Program-made: the position numbers and the translations under genes
NCBI GenBank assembly: GCA_015501605.1
Contig: JADNRZ010000021.1
Coordinates: 248,001 to 312,000 of the forward strand
Source: Panaeolus papilionaceus
Taxonomy: Eukaryota; Basidiomycota; Agaricomycetes; Agaricales
Length of the DNA: 64,000 bases
Direction of reading: 5' to 3'
The notes under the pieces: generated by a model
What the model was told of the DNA's origin: nothing
The model's database searches: none
What the model saw: only the letters and a program-made list of their open reading frames with translations
Shown: positions 11,201-24,400 of the stretch, one piece after another
How the letters are laid out: every line of letters begins with the position of its first letter
Position numbering within the stretch: the stretch's first letter is position 1

Positions 11201-14200
11201 AAAAAAGGAGGGAACGAAAAAACTTTCAAAAAATTGTTCGGAAAACTCACCGATCACAAACAGTACCAGGTCCCATAGGTCCAGGTCCCCATTTCTCGAC
11301 ACACTTGCCTTCTTTATACCTTCCAGGCATACCGCACTGTCGGCAGATCCTCTGTCCTTGAGCATTGGTCGCTCCAAATGGCACAGTGGGCGTCGGGTGT
11401 GTGGGTGCACCTGGTGTGCTGGCGGCTGGAGGTTCTAGGATAAAACGATGGATAAGGTTGGTTAGCATAGAGTTAAGGATGAATGAATATTAGAAAAGTA
11501 ATCGAAAAGGAGCGAAATAAAAAATTCAATACAAAAAGGTCATCGCGTCAAACCACGCACGCGCCCCTACGCTCAAAAGAAGAAAAACAAAAAGAGCTCT
11601 CAAAAACCACCGAACACCGACGCCAATGTGATCGTGGAAATTCACACCAACAAGAGTGCGTCCAACACCATGATTGGATCCCACACCGACGCGAATGATG
11701 GCATTCACACCATCGCGGGGGCTGTAACACCCGAACCAAAAAGAAGAAAGGAAAGAGCGAACCAAAACGAAGAAAGGAAAGAGTAAATCAAAAACAAGGA
11801 GTAGGGAGGCATAGCATAACGAGTCGAACCGCGATACCGCCCTGCACCGCTTGATCATCACGCATCATGATAATGACAGATGATTCAAACGCACAACCCC
11901 GCCTCCTTCCTCCCTTCTCCTCCGCAATCCACACGTCACTCCACTGCAATCAAACACCTTCCATCCAAATCAGAGGCGCAGCAAAGAAGCGCGCTCTCAA
12001 AATATCCCGTCCATGCAATCCGAGTATCGTATCGTATCCATCCGAGTACACCTCCATCACTCCGTCCCAAAAATATAACAAATGAAAAAAAGCGCAGCAT
12101 AGTGCAAAAATAAAACGAAAAATAAAAGTAAAGTTAAAGTAAAGTAAGCAGTAAACATAACACCCGCAATGAGTACCGCAAGGCCAAGGTGAATGTGAAA
12201 ACACCACACCCGCACCCCGCGGTCCGCGGCTTCACCTCCACATCCACACTAAAATCCATCGCACAATCGATGGGGTATCAGTGGCCAAAGACTGTGGTTC
12301 GAAAGAAAGACCCAGAAGGTCGGCTAGACCAGACGAGCAACGCGTGCAAAGTGTGAATGACGAGGAACAAGGGTGCGGGTATGAGGTATAATGCGAATCA
12401 AGCCGTTCAAGCGCTCGGTGTGAGTCAAGGGATGGGCAAGGAACAAGTAAAAGCAAGGTTCAACGAGTCGAGATGAGATGAGAGGAGAGGAGGGAAAACC
12501 CGTCGCGTTGCTTCAGACGCGCAAGAAAAGGTAATAAAAAAAGGAGGAAAAAAACGACCAGTATCACCCACAACCCACAACTGCATCAACAACGCAAAAT
12601 CCAAGTTAACACCAAGACTATCAACAACATCCACTCTCCGTACCACAACCATAACCGCGACAACATCAACCGCAAAATAAACATGACGATAGCAGAAAAC
12701 GAAACGAGAGCGGACGAAAACACGAAACGACAGCATACGAAACAAGGAGCGACAGCGACACAACGAGATATCGAAAATATGGACCAAGCCTGACAACAGA
12801 AACAAAAACTCAAGATAAAAAACCAAATAAGATCGAATATAACCTTCCCTCCTCTTCAAGCAATCAAACAATCTGAACACCAACAAAAAGAGACACTCCG
12901 ATCAAACTCCAACCCAGCACTCCAGCTCGAATGGGGATTAAACGAAATTAAAAGGGTAAAAATGATAAACATAAGAAAAAGAACCATCCAATCGCAACCC
13001 CAAATCCCAAATCAAGACACCGAATCAAACATGCAGGCGGAAGCAAATTCCACACGAATGGAAATGAGCGCATGTCAAAGTCGTCCACACCCAAAGAGGG
13101 CATGAACAACTCAAAGCCATGCCCAAAGTCAGACACGTAAACCCAAAACCACGCCCAGAACCACACATCAGGCCCAACCCAGACCCAAAAAAGAAATCAA
13201 GGGATCCAAAAACCAGGGCCCGCGCCTCGTGCCCGCCTCGAGGTTAATGTCATACCCCACACCGTATCCAATCAATCGATGGATATGATAGATGGACTGG
13301 TGCAGTGTGCGGGTGGTTCTCGGGATGACATATGGAATAACGTATGGGTGACGATGGAATGAGTGCCAAGAATAGAAAGGATGGAAAAAGAAAGAAAAGG
13401 AAAGAAAAAGACGCGACACCCTCATCTCATCTCATCTCGAATTAAAACATGACACCTTAGAAACAAAACAATCCAACCCGAAAATAAAACACGGAAAGAA
13501 AAATAAAACGCAAAAAAAGAAAAAGAAAGAAAAATATAAAACATTAGAAACTCACCATGCACACTAAACTTACTCTTCTTCGTCGGAGCACCCGTAACAA
13601 CAGGCGCAAAAACATGTGTCTGAATAACATGGCCACCACTAGGTCCAGCAGCAGGCGCAGGTTGAACAGTTGGGGCTTGCTGAATATGCGTGATAGGGAC
13701 GCTATTAGAGGCGTTATGACTATGCGTTTGTGGATGCAATTGAGAGTGCGATTGAGTTTGAGAATGCGACCGAGCCCGAGGATGAGATTGAAGCGGTGAA
13801 TGCGTAGGCGTTTGATGAGGCGAATGAACAGGCGAATGCGTCACAGCACCATGGTGAGGCGACGGATAAGGTTGCGAACCCGACCGCGAATGTGAATGTC
13901 GAGCATGTCGAATCACGAGTCCGGATCCAGAACCCGAAGGAGGCGTAGGCGCGTTATGTGGTTGCGAAGTTGAGGACGCGGGTGGGTTGTATTGAGAGAT
14001 ATGAGAATGAGAATAGGAACGCGGCGAATCAGTTTCACGTCTAAACAACCAAGTTAAAACAAACAAAAAGATGAACAAATGCGAAGAGAACAGAGATAGA
14101 GGCGTCAGAATCCACCAACTCCAACTCCAACCCTTTCGTCCTTGCAAACAGAACGCAACTCGCACCACCATAAAACGGCAAAAACATCGAAAACACATGA

Positions 14201-16902
14201 TCAAAACCATAGAAAAAAGGACACTCACCGCCCATACCCCCCCTCCGTCGTCGTCTGCAACAACAACTCATCAATATCAACACTCGACGAACTCGTATGA
14301 CTGCCACTCCTCGAATGACCATCTGCTCCTACTCCCGCTCCCCTTTCCCCTCCTGCTCCCCCCCTCCAGCACCCCTCTCCCTCCCCCTCTCCCTCTCATG
14401 GTGCGAATGCGCATGATGCGAACCATGGTGTGAAGAAGAAGAATGCGAAAGCGACGACGAATGATGATGCCCACCGACGTTGGGCATACTCACGCTCCCC
14501 GCATACTTCCTCTCGATAATCCTCGCGCTCTGCTGAGGGCTGGTCGTAACAGCCACTGAGGATTCAGAGTATGCTGCTGCTGCTTGAGCCTGCGCTTGGG
14601 CATGGGCGTGAGCTTGAGCATGGGCGTGAGCTGCAGCCTGAGCCTGAGCGGCTGCTACTTGCGCTTGAGGTGAAGGTCCCGGTTCAGATTTCGGTGCCAA
14701 TCCCGCAGCTGCCAAAATCGCAGGATCCGCTTTCGGTTGGCCACCAGCGGGCGTTCGACCCTATCAAACACAAAAAATGCGTCAGCTCCGCACCACAAAG
14801 ACACTAAATCAATCAACGCATGCACAACACTCACATCCCAACCCACCATAAACGCATCAACAGTCTCCGTATCCAACCTAATCCCGACGCCCAGATCTCG
14901 AAGCTTCTTCAACGGCGGGGGCAACAAATCAGGATCAAGATCAGCCGTGCTCTTCACAGGTCTCCCATACGGATCGACGCCCGTCTTCGCAATTTCATAA
15001 AGAATGGACGGAGACCGTGCGCGACGGCGTTTACCCAGCATCGGGGACGAAGCAAGCCCACCTCCGAGGTTACTCATAGCACCGAGATTGCTGAGACTGT
15101 CGAGGCTGCCGTGACCGCTGAGTCCGCTGCCGAGCCTGTCGAGGCCAGAGTACCCGCTTAGTCCGAGTCCTGCTAAGCTTCGAAGAATAGCAGTGGGCCC
15201 AGCAGAACTAAAATCAGGTGGGCTTCCTCTATCGAAAGACGAAATACGGTCGTCGATATCTTCCACTAATGCACGCGTCAGCTCATCTCGTTCACCAAAC
15301 ATAACATAAATGAGCACTCACACTCCTTCTGCAACCCCGACGGCAGCCCCGCATACTTCCCCGTCCCATTCTTATTCGCAATCGCCCTCTTCCTCTTCCT
15401 CTCTTCGTCCTCCAACACCCTCCTTTCCTTCTCCTGCGCTCTTCTAGCCTCAGCAATTTCTGCATGCGCTTGCATCTCCGACGCGTTCTTATGGTGGTGC
15501 TGGCTCTTCGCCGTGAGCTCAGCAGCGAGGGCTGCGTTGCCCGCTGCGCGTGCGTCTGCTGCTTGTTTGGCGGCGTCTTCGGCGAAGCCGTGTTCGAGAA
15601 TTGCGCGTGTAGATGGATCCATGCCGTCAAAGGGGTCTTCTTTGGCTGGAAATGACAGAGATGTAGGTATATGCGTCGAAAAAGTGGGTATATGCGCATA
15701 AATAGGGGCGTGGACATATAGATAGGGGTGCATGAGGAATGATTATCAGTAAAATTCAGTTAAAACCCAGAGATAATGATACAACGTACTAGCAAAGGGT
15801 GCTAATTTCGCTTGATAGCTCAATCTACGCGGTGGTTGCGAGACGCGTTGTGGTGGGACAGGGGGTGGTGGCATAGCACGAGCATCTATCATCGACAAAA
15901 TCAACAAAAATCGACAAGAACGCGTCAAAAAATAAACTCACCGCCCGTCATCGCCGCAATCGTCTCAGCCGGTGCATTGATATGCTTCGTAAACTGTGCT
16001 CTTGCCTCTCTCGCCTTCGACTCTGTCGAGTTCAAAAATCCCTCCAAATCGGCCCACACCGCCGTCACCGATTTATGCTGATTATTCATCTGCGCTATAA
16101 TCTCCTCCGACGTCGATAATTGCGTTGTCAGACTCTTCACAGACGACTGCAGCTTGGATAACTGGTGGTTGAGGTGATTGATCGTCTGAGCCTGCGATGC
16201 TAGTTGTTCTTCAGCAGAGGGCGCTGCTTCTTTTTCTTTGCCTTTGAGACTACTGGGTTGTTGCTGAATACCATTGGTAGGGTTGGATAGATCGGGTGAA
16301 GTGATAGGGCTTTTTCCTTCTTGGAGTATCTCCACCATTCTCTCCGCTTTTTCAGCCCTTCTAACCGCGTTTGCTAGTTCCGCCCTCGTGCCCTCCAATT
16401 CAGCGTATGCTTCTGCCAACATGCCCGCGAGCGCAGAGTTGGACCCGCTGCTTCCTCCTCCTCCTCCCATGATGGATGCCGGTTTCGCTTGGATGTGATG
16501 AGATACCTGAGGTTGAGTAGGTGGAGAACGACGGGGACTGGAAACACGAGGAGGAGAGGAAGCCGCTGTCGCTGCTGCTGGTTGAGATGGTGGTGGTGAA
16601 TCCGTACCCGCGGAGCCATTCACTTCACCTGCAGGCGACGCAGCCTTGGTACCGGGCAATACCGAGCCCGCTGCTCCCGTCGCCGATGACGGGGTGGGTA
16701 AATGCGGGTGTGGAGCTCCCTGACTCGCACCATTGCCGTTCGTGGAGATGGGTTTAGCCGTAGCGTTGCTCGTTGTTGTATTGTGGTGGTCGTTATTGAG
16801 AGCGTTGTTCTTCGTTGGGGTCGTGGATGTCATGATTGTCGGACGTGGAGAGTCTGTGTGTGGATGATGAGATTGTTGAATAGAGTCTACTTCCATGTCC
16901 AT
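8219..16902 (-). CDS. large GATA-like zinc-finger protein, probable transcription regulator
   Basis: Eight exons: 16902..15942, 15885..15790, 15645..15322, 15265..14835, 14760..14229, 14040..13556, 11434..11251, 9125..8219; about 1,300 residues. All junctions are GT-AG and in phase except inside exon 5. Exon 1 carries a Ser/Thr/Pro-rich start and two coiled-coil stretches. Exon 4 has a KRRRARSPS basic patch and a conserved-looking charged block. Exons 5-6 are His/Ser/Gln/Ala-rich. Exon 7 and the start of exon 8 encode CRQCG, then WGPGPMGPGTVCDRC and a basic tail, resembling the GATA finger core (W..GP.GP..LCNAC). The spacing is CX2C-X25-CX2C with an extra Cys, longer than canonical GATA fingers, so DNA binding is inferred. 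Exon 8 ends in acidic Asp/Ala repeats. Introns 6 and 7 are about 2.12 kb each. Confidence 0.8.
9126..11250 (-). other. 2,125-nt intron splitting the zinc finger
   Basis: The donor GTGAGT (11250-11245) follows the third zinc ligand, and the acceptor CAG precedes the codons for the fourth. Joining restores CDRCRKKMKR exactly in phase. The sense strand is T/C-rich throughout. No nested gene with domain evidence is visible in it. Confidence 0.75.
11435..13555 (-). other. 2,121-nt intron before the zinc-finger exon
   Basis: The donor GTGAGT (13555-13550) and acceptor TCCTAG (ending 11435) join in phase across the codon for Glu. ORFs inside, such as 12425..12886 on the minus strand, are low-complexity Phe/Val/Arg translations of pyrimidine-rich DNA and are not accepted as genes. 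Confidence 0.75.
14375..14493 (-). other. frame break in low-complexity part of exon 5
   Basis: The upstream frame reaches a TAG at 14329. The downstream coding signal (SGSHTSSSSVDIDELLLQ, joining correctly to exon 6) is in another frame. A GTGAGT at 14493-14488 and an AG at 14376-14375 could form a 119-nt intron of the right length class, but the acceptor sits in a purine run. An indel in the G-rich tract, real or from sequencing, is equally possible. Confidence 0.4.
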
Positions 16903-18442
16903 GATCTAGCTGGACGACGTGATGGACGTTATGATGACTTGAAATGACTCGCGTCGTCGTCGGACGTGACGTTGAACGGACAGAGGGGAAGGGTGAGAAA
17001 TAACAAAAAACGGGAGATTGATGTCCACTTGCCCCTACCTTGATTTTAAACTAAAGCCTCTGGAAAGAAAGTCAAGATGCAAGCTTGGTCAAAAAAGGAA
17101 ACGCCGGGGTGCGGTTTTGATAATTATTTATTTATTTTCATTAATCAATTATTTTTTATTCCTCTTTACGACATCCCTTTAAACCGATCAACACAAACCA
17201 GTTCGTTTCCCCTACTCGCTTCAAAGCTCATTGCCCTGTTGTGGGACCACCTCCATCCAACGCCATAGGTCCACCCCTTCCCACGCTCATATAACGTCCT
17301 GTCAGTCTCCTATGCACCTAAAACAATCCCTCACACCTATAATCACTACTCCAAACACACCATGATTTCGAGTCCTACCGTCCTTTCCGCCGGTATCGGA
17401 CCGCATGTGGGTACCTGATCATGGGCTGGTGGTCGAATGCACAGTCCGAACATGAAAAGTCAGGTCACTATCTTTCTCTGAATTTACACATCAACTCTAA
17501 TATGAAGGTGAGACCAGTAATAAGGAATAACAAGGGGGAAAGAAAAGGATGGAAATCTACCTAGAAAGGATCGAGTTTCGAAAGGCTCGCTGCGCTGATC
17601 CACGCGGTGGCGATTCTTCCCTTCTTTCTTTTGATAAATTAAAAGAAAAACAAATGGCTTCATAGAAAAACCCAGAGAATGAACGAACACAGAAAACAAG
17701 GGTCTGAGATCTAGAACTCCCACTACAACCAACCAAGACCACCCACCGTCAACACGAGTATCTGACAGCACACCATGAGTCGCCAATAACTACCTTATCT
17801 CCCGACTGGTGGTTTCGATGACGAACAACATGCTCAGAGTGGTAATATTAACAAGCATCAAGAGGGCCAGCCGTCATATTATATTCACATCAAAAACCTG
17901 AGGGCAGCAAACACGCTTTCTTTCACTTGACTTGCCTTGACCTACAAATGCACTTACCAAACCCCCCTTTCCGTCACCGTAGTCCAATCCCAACATCCCA
18001 TCCTACCTACCCCATGATCACAATTCCAATCCCGTCTCAAAGCGTGCTCGACCGAACGAGCGGGACACTTGCCTTGCCCGTTCGTCTGGCCCGTGGATGT
18101 GGTAGGCACAGCACTCCCGAGTACATATGTAGCCGTCACTCACTCACCACCCAAAGAGAAATCCGAGGCGATTAGACCCAGCCTCGAGTCGTCTCTCAAT
18201 TTGGGTCAGGGATTGAATGAGTCTTGTCTTGTCTCTGTCGGTTCTGATATTCTATTCTATTTCATTGTATCTTGGACTCCGTTTTTGGTTTTAATTTTAG
18301 ATTTTGGTTTTTAGAGAGGACAACAAACTAGCTCAGATAACTAACCAAACGAGCCAATAACCTAAGACACCAAACACCATCTACCCATATATTCAATCCA
18401 CCTCTTAGACACACTCCTTCACGCCAGCCACACTCTGAAATC

Positions 18443-21400
18443 CCATCGGGACTCGGATGATCGTCATCCTTGAGCCTAAGCATCATGATCCAACCGTATA
18501 TAATATATAAACGCGATGTACATCGACGTCTAAATAAATGATATGTAATACAACGACACATATATACATCATCATGACGATACCTCTCAGCCATCGTGTT
18601 TCTCCTAGAAATTTAAAGGTTCGCGGGAATGCGAGTGGGTGATCTATTGAATCGGATTTGGACTCGGACTCGGGGTGCGAATTTGGGCTGAGAGAAAGAC
18701 GATGTGTAGCTTAACGCGTTAAATTCGGGGTCGGATCAAGCTGTGAGCGAGACGGGGCTCGGAGGGAGGGAAGGTAGGCCTTGGAATATAATAGAATACA
18801 AATAGTGAGCAGCTGAAGCATGAGGTTTAATGTAATTGAAACTTAAATGATACAAATTACTGAACAGATATGTCGCTATACATTTTAACGGCGACACCCC
18901 ATCCAAGCCAAGAGAAGACGACGATCGTCCGAGTCCCGACGAGACATCAAGTTAAAACTAATGCATTGAGAATTGTATTCGAAGCGCAAGGACTGCTGCT
19001 TACATTATTAGTGAAAGCTCTTCCAAATGAATAGAAAGATGAACAAAAGAAGTCATAGACAATGGATATGTGAAAGTGTTGCATTGGAAATGAAATGGAA
19101 ATGCCTCTTTATATCCTGTCAGAAACATGAAAATGGGGTGAAGGGGTTACAGACTGGAGCGATTTTCATTCTGTGCACTGTGATATTATACGATGATTCG
19201 ACACTCCAATAAACTTTCGTTGAAGTAATCATAATACAACTCTCTCTTCCACTCCAGTAGGAACGGCTCAGAATAGTAATCCAACCATCCATATGCAGAG
19301 CATCACGAACCCTCCGAGCCCCGACGATACAGAACAAGCACGAGCCCATTCAATTCCATGAATTATCAACAATTCGCAGCACATAAAATTCAATATAAGT
19401 ACTGTTCATTAAATAAGACAGAATAGCTATCCTATTTCCAACAATATCAATATATTTTCAGGGAACCAGGGCAAGTTGAACTACTTAACTGTAGTTCCGA
19501 ACCCGCGATTCAGATCAAAGCCGATTGATGGCGCTCGGCTTCGCTTCCTTGACACGCCGCTCGTTTCGCTCCATTGATCATGCCGAACCCCAGCGCTTCA
19601 TATCCGCGCCGGCACACACTTAGCAACGGACGCTAGCCGTAGTTGCTCGGTGCCCTGTTTAAATCATTCGAATTCGTCACAATAGAATATGGGAGTCGTC
19701 TCAGATCCAGCTTGTCGGGTTGACATCAATTCAAGTTCCAACGGTCATGCGCGGTGTATAGCGCTAAATTTATAGCGCCACACATATGAACAGAGGCGTT
19801 AGCGATATCCCGATTTCAGTCGACCTCAAAATTGAAGGCATTCCATTTTCTGCCAAGATTTACCACAGTGTTTGGAGGGAAACCCAATTCCCAGTCGTCC
19901 GAGGCCCGACGGTGAACGTGAAGGCCGAAATAAGGAATCTGTATATGAATGAATATGAGACTCAGAGCTGGGCATATGACTATACCGAAGTATGTCGCAC
20001 CATACAGTACACTGCGCACCGTGCTCCCCCACAACGCACTTTCGTACAACGATGACCCTGGTGTACATCAACAGGTAGCTATCACGCCCAAGTATGGGCA
20101 TTATAAGGGCCCTGGCATGTACTTCTGTCCGAATGTGGTTATGATGCTTTCGAAACGGACGACGCTCGATTGACATTCCATTCCCTTAGACATTTAACTT
20201 AACTCGAGTCCGACTACGCAAAGAATCAACAGAACTGTCATTCTGGCTCTGAGAGCTCATTCCGACGGTAAAAAGTGTCAAGAATCCTGCAAGTTCCGAC
20301 GGCTGACGGAGTTGGAGGTGGGAGGTGGGTAGATATCTATGTGCATACAGTACGTGCTATGTCACGGTGTGTAGTGCGCGTACGCGAAGCTGAGCACTGC
20401 CATTCCTTGAGATCATTAAAGCAAACAAAGGGTTTAGGTTGATCCGTATCCATTGAAGTTTCCTTAACTGACTAGACCACAGATATAACGGTCACGTCAG
20501 GCATTCGAATACCTATGAAGTCCAGACTCAAATACCAACGCCCAGCGCCCCTGATGCGTTTTCCTTACCCCTTCTATCGACGATCGAGTCCTGGGCCGCA
20601 TTTATGTATTATCATTTGATTTAATCATAATCATAACGAGACGCGCATGTGCATCGAGGCGTCCTTTTTCTATCATTTTCATGTCATCTAAAAGGGTCGG
20701 TTGATCGACCCAGCGCAATGTCGTGATCGTTTACCTCAGCGGACCAAACATGAATCATAACATGTTTCTTAATCCTTCTTCCTTAATCTTAACCCTATTT
20801 GTTGAAGAAAGATAACAACGATCTGGCGAACGTTTGCGTAGAATATTTTATTGAACACACACCAAACCTCAAAATAGATAAACAGATGTAGACTTTCTCA
20901 CCCCATGTCAATTTAAGTTTCTAACCCACACCCACCAACATCCATACAAAGTCAAACACGCAGCGCTGTTTAACGTCATATCCTCGCATGCTAGTAAATA
21001 CCCATGAACATCGTGCTAAAACAAAGCCATACGGTAAAAATTCAGCCTGAGGAGTCTCACAGAGCATCCGAGACCCGACGATCTCTCATACTATGCCTCA
21101 CTGATTCAATGATGACAATAACCCGAATAGAGCTCCTCCTACTTACTCCCATCCACACGGAAAATGTGAATCAAATATTGACTTCCTGTAATGGCAACTC
21201 CAACACCATGCGAAGCGCTCATCGATGCCATCACTGTGATTACAACTCACTTACTTGAACACGTTTTTCGACTCATGATGGCTCATGGCGTTTCTATAAT
21301 ATCCCCAGATGGAAAACATCAAACTCTGACATCCATATCACACCTTCTGCATTCCTTCAATTTCTTAGTACCACTAACGATGGATTTAGTGCTTGCAAGG

Positions 21401-24400
21401 ATTTTTATGGTGTTCAATCCGCCCTTTCCGAGACTGTCGTCGTTCGAAATAATGATAGAGAATATTAATTTTGATTTACCAACACCTACCGAACCGCCAC
21501 CACGAGGCTCACACCCCACGCCTCGTGGTAATCGTCTGCTGCAGCACGTCAACGTACGTACCTGGAATGGCACAAACCGCTCAGTTTTGATTCCTGCCAG
21601 TAGCCACCAATACACATGCCTTCCTTATATCAAAACAGCTGCGTTGCAGGTGCATAGCTTATTAGTCTGTTTAAATTAGCTTAGCTTAGCGAAACGACGG
21701 GACATGCTTAACCTCTGGCTTCGGGTACGGAAGAAAGTGCATGTATAGAGGAAAATAATATGAGAAACTTCTGTCAGGTCGATCCTTTGTATTCCAGTTT
21801 GACTCTGAAATAGAGAAGGGTGGAGTTGGATGTCAAATAATCTCCGTCTTTGCTCCAAACGGAGAGGTTAGCATAGCAGGGCGCATTCTTCCGGACCCGA
21901 CTTCAGGTGTGTTCGAGAAAACTTCAGATGTAAGTAATACAACTGGCTGAGTACTCTGGTTTGATACGCAAGGTCCACAGGTCCGTCTCCATCCCTATCA
22001 CCTCCAACACTATAGGCACCCCAAAAAAGCAAAGTATGATATAGACCGACTGAATACCTATCGTCCCGTTCTCGTCTCCGTTCCGTTGCCCGAATGTCTT
22101 TCTAGAATTTCTCAACCCGCATCCCGAGCTTCCGTACGATTCCAATTCGAACTGTGGATAGCACGCAGCTCACGCTTATCCCTCCCGAAGTCCCGACCGA
22201 CTCATTCCTTACTTACTTACTTCACTTCATATGTATATTAATTTCATTTCATTTCATTTCGTCGTTTCCCTTCACTAAATAAGTAACCAAGTCAGTAAAC
22301 AAGCACGCGAATCAATCAACAAACGTCCCCATATTTATTTACACCCCCGTTTCCTAAACCATGATTCCCAGTGACCCTTATCGCTTGTCGTCCTTATCTT
22401 GCGCGGCTGGCGGACCCAAAGGTATCTAATACCAAGATGTGTGCCCTTTATATTGTTTCGGGATTTCGGGCTACGAGCAAAAACTGAATTTGGAGCGTAC
22501 CCTAGCTCACCCTAGGGTATTTCATCTTACAAGGTACGGATCATGTTTCGGACACAGTTCGTATATTAGTCTACAGACTCTGAGCATTATCGGCATTGCA
22601 TCGCTTGGCCCACTATACCTGATTATCATTCTCGAATGCATGATTGGGTGATTTAATTCATTTACGGGGAAGTAATTGGTACCCCACCCGCCCCTCGAGG
22701 CGTTGTTTCCATGGACCGTTTCCATCACATCCGTAACGTGATAAGCACGTTGGACTGGGGCGTTGCTCCGAGCGTGCGTTCGTTATTCGATGACAATGAG
22801 AAGTTGCAGAGGCTTGGTCCTTCCAAAGCTATACACATCATCGAACATCGATATCGTTCCCAGGCCTTTCGAACACACGGTACAAGTGAGTGGGTCCACC
22901 ATCAAAAGCCCTTGCAGGACTGGCTTCTTACACTCATACACCGTTCCGTGAGCGTATACGTACCTCCGCCTTCAAAACCTTCCATAAGAATCGATGGAAA
23001 CTCTACCCTATCTCATCTTACCTAGCCGCTTCGTCACCTTACCTGACCCCAGTGCCACCCTTCACACACCCACCAAAGGAGCACGTTACGCTGATATGAC
23101 GCTTACGAATGAACGAGATAGGAAATCAAGGAAGAACGAACACTTTAATGGAACACCACGCGCCCACCCCGCAACCTCGAGGCGGGTAATAAAGACTATG
23201 CGGGCGAGTCCCTGACCTTCTATCGGATTATTCCATCCATACCTCCGAGTTCCGCTCGCTTACCATTTAGACTCAGTACAGATAGATTTTGAGGTGTGGT
23301 TGGAAGGGCTGAAGAGGGTAACTCAGATGGCAGAAGGTGCAGAACACCCAAGCACGAAAGAATGGGAGACGGCTTCAGATACACACGGTTCGGCGAACGG
23401 ATTTATAGCATGCTGCATGCCGTCGAACATGACTGAGACAGTTGGATGGGGAAAGAACAGTGCTAATTGAACCTTTGCAAGTCCCGCCGCTTATTGCTAT
23501 TCAGTCAGATATCGCTGCCGTTCGGCGTTTGGGTTCTAGTTGTGAAATGGAGTGAATGGTTGAAGAGATGAATGAATGGAGTGAACGGGGGTGAGGATAC
23601 GAGATTGTCCAGCTAGCACCACGTTAACTGCACGAACCGCCCCACCCCCACTCGAATAACTGGTATGTATCACCTCCAGACTGGAGCTTGGTATCACACT
23701 ACTCGCTAAGCCATGTCGCTCTTCATCAGCTCGGCTGATGGATCCTATTTGGCATTGAGGATCCCATTGAAACCAACGATAAACAATACGATTAAACATA
23801 CAAGGTGGTTTATCCGCGTCATCTTAGCAAACCAGCATTCTAGCATCCGAATCTCATCTGCTAGCTGAGTAAACTTATCTCTTACCCCCCCTATCCTTTC
23901 TATTTCTCCACATCAATTCAAAACAAGCTTCTAAATCGGACATCCAGACTGGCTTTCGAACAAAACAAGCAAACATATACCCCCGAACCGCTTACTTGCC
24001 GACTTATTAATACCACCCGCCTCGAGGCAACCTTCTATACTCAGTATGTTTCCCAGAATACACATTCGCGTTCTCATGGCTTGATCATCAGATTACTCAG
24101 ACCGCAGGCATTGCTTATGTCTCCGCATCGCACTTATTACTTAAAATATCCTATGTCCAGTTAGAAACGAACTGGGCGGCTTACTCTGAAGTGAATAAGT
24201 GTCTCAAACGCCCTCCTCGGGGTCCCTGCTTCGCCCTCCCATTGTATGATTGTGAACCACCGAAAATAGTATAAAGGTTGACATTGAACTTCTTATTGAT
24301 AGCGAGAATGCACGACGCAGACACGAGGCGCGCGGAGGCACGCGGCGCGCCGTACTCAGGCTCAGGTTAGCGTTGGCATCAAGTATCCTGAAATTCCTTT

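Noticed and set aside
12425..12886. 153-codon ORF on the minus strand inside intron 6 of the GATA-like gene
   Set aside because: Its translation is repetitive Phe/Val/Arg/Leu from pyrimidine-rich DNA, without domain or promoter.
17361..17470. Possible start of a divergent plus-strand gene (ATG ATT TCG...; then MGWWSNAQSEHEK) near a TATA-like site
   Set aside because: The second piece recalls the start of CipC-like proteins, but no CipC core follows and no continuing exon could be joined.
19786..20055. 89-codon ORF on the plus strand
   Set aside because: It contains one copy of the dispersed motif, has no recognisable domain, and an overlapping ORF of similar length exists on the other strand.
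21191..21679. 162-codon ORF on the plus strand
   Set aside because: Composition changes along its length, part is made by the hairpin, and there is no signal or domain. It could be a real orphan, but nothing supports it.
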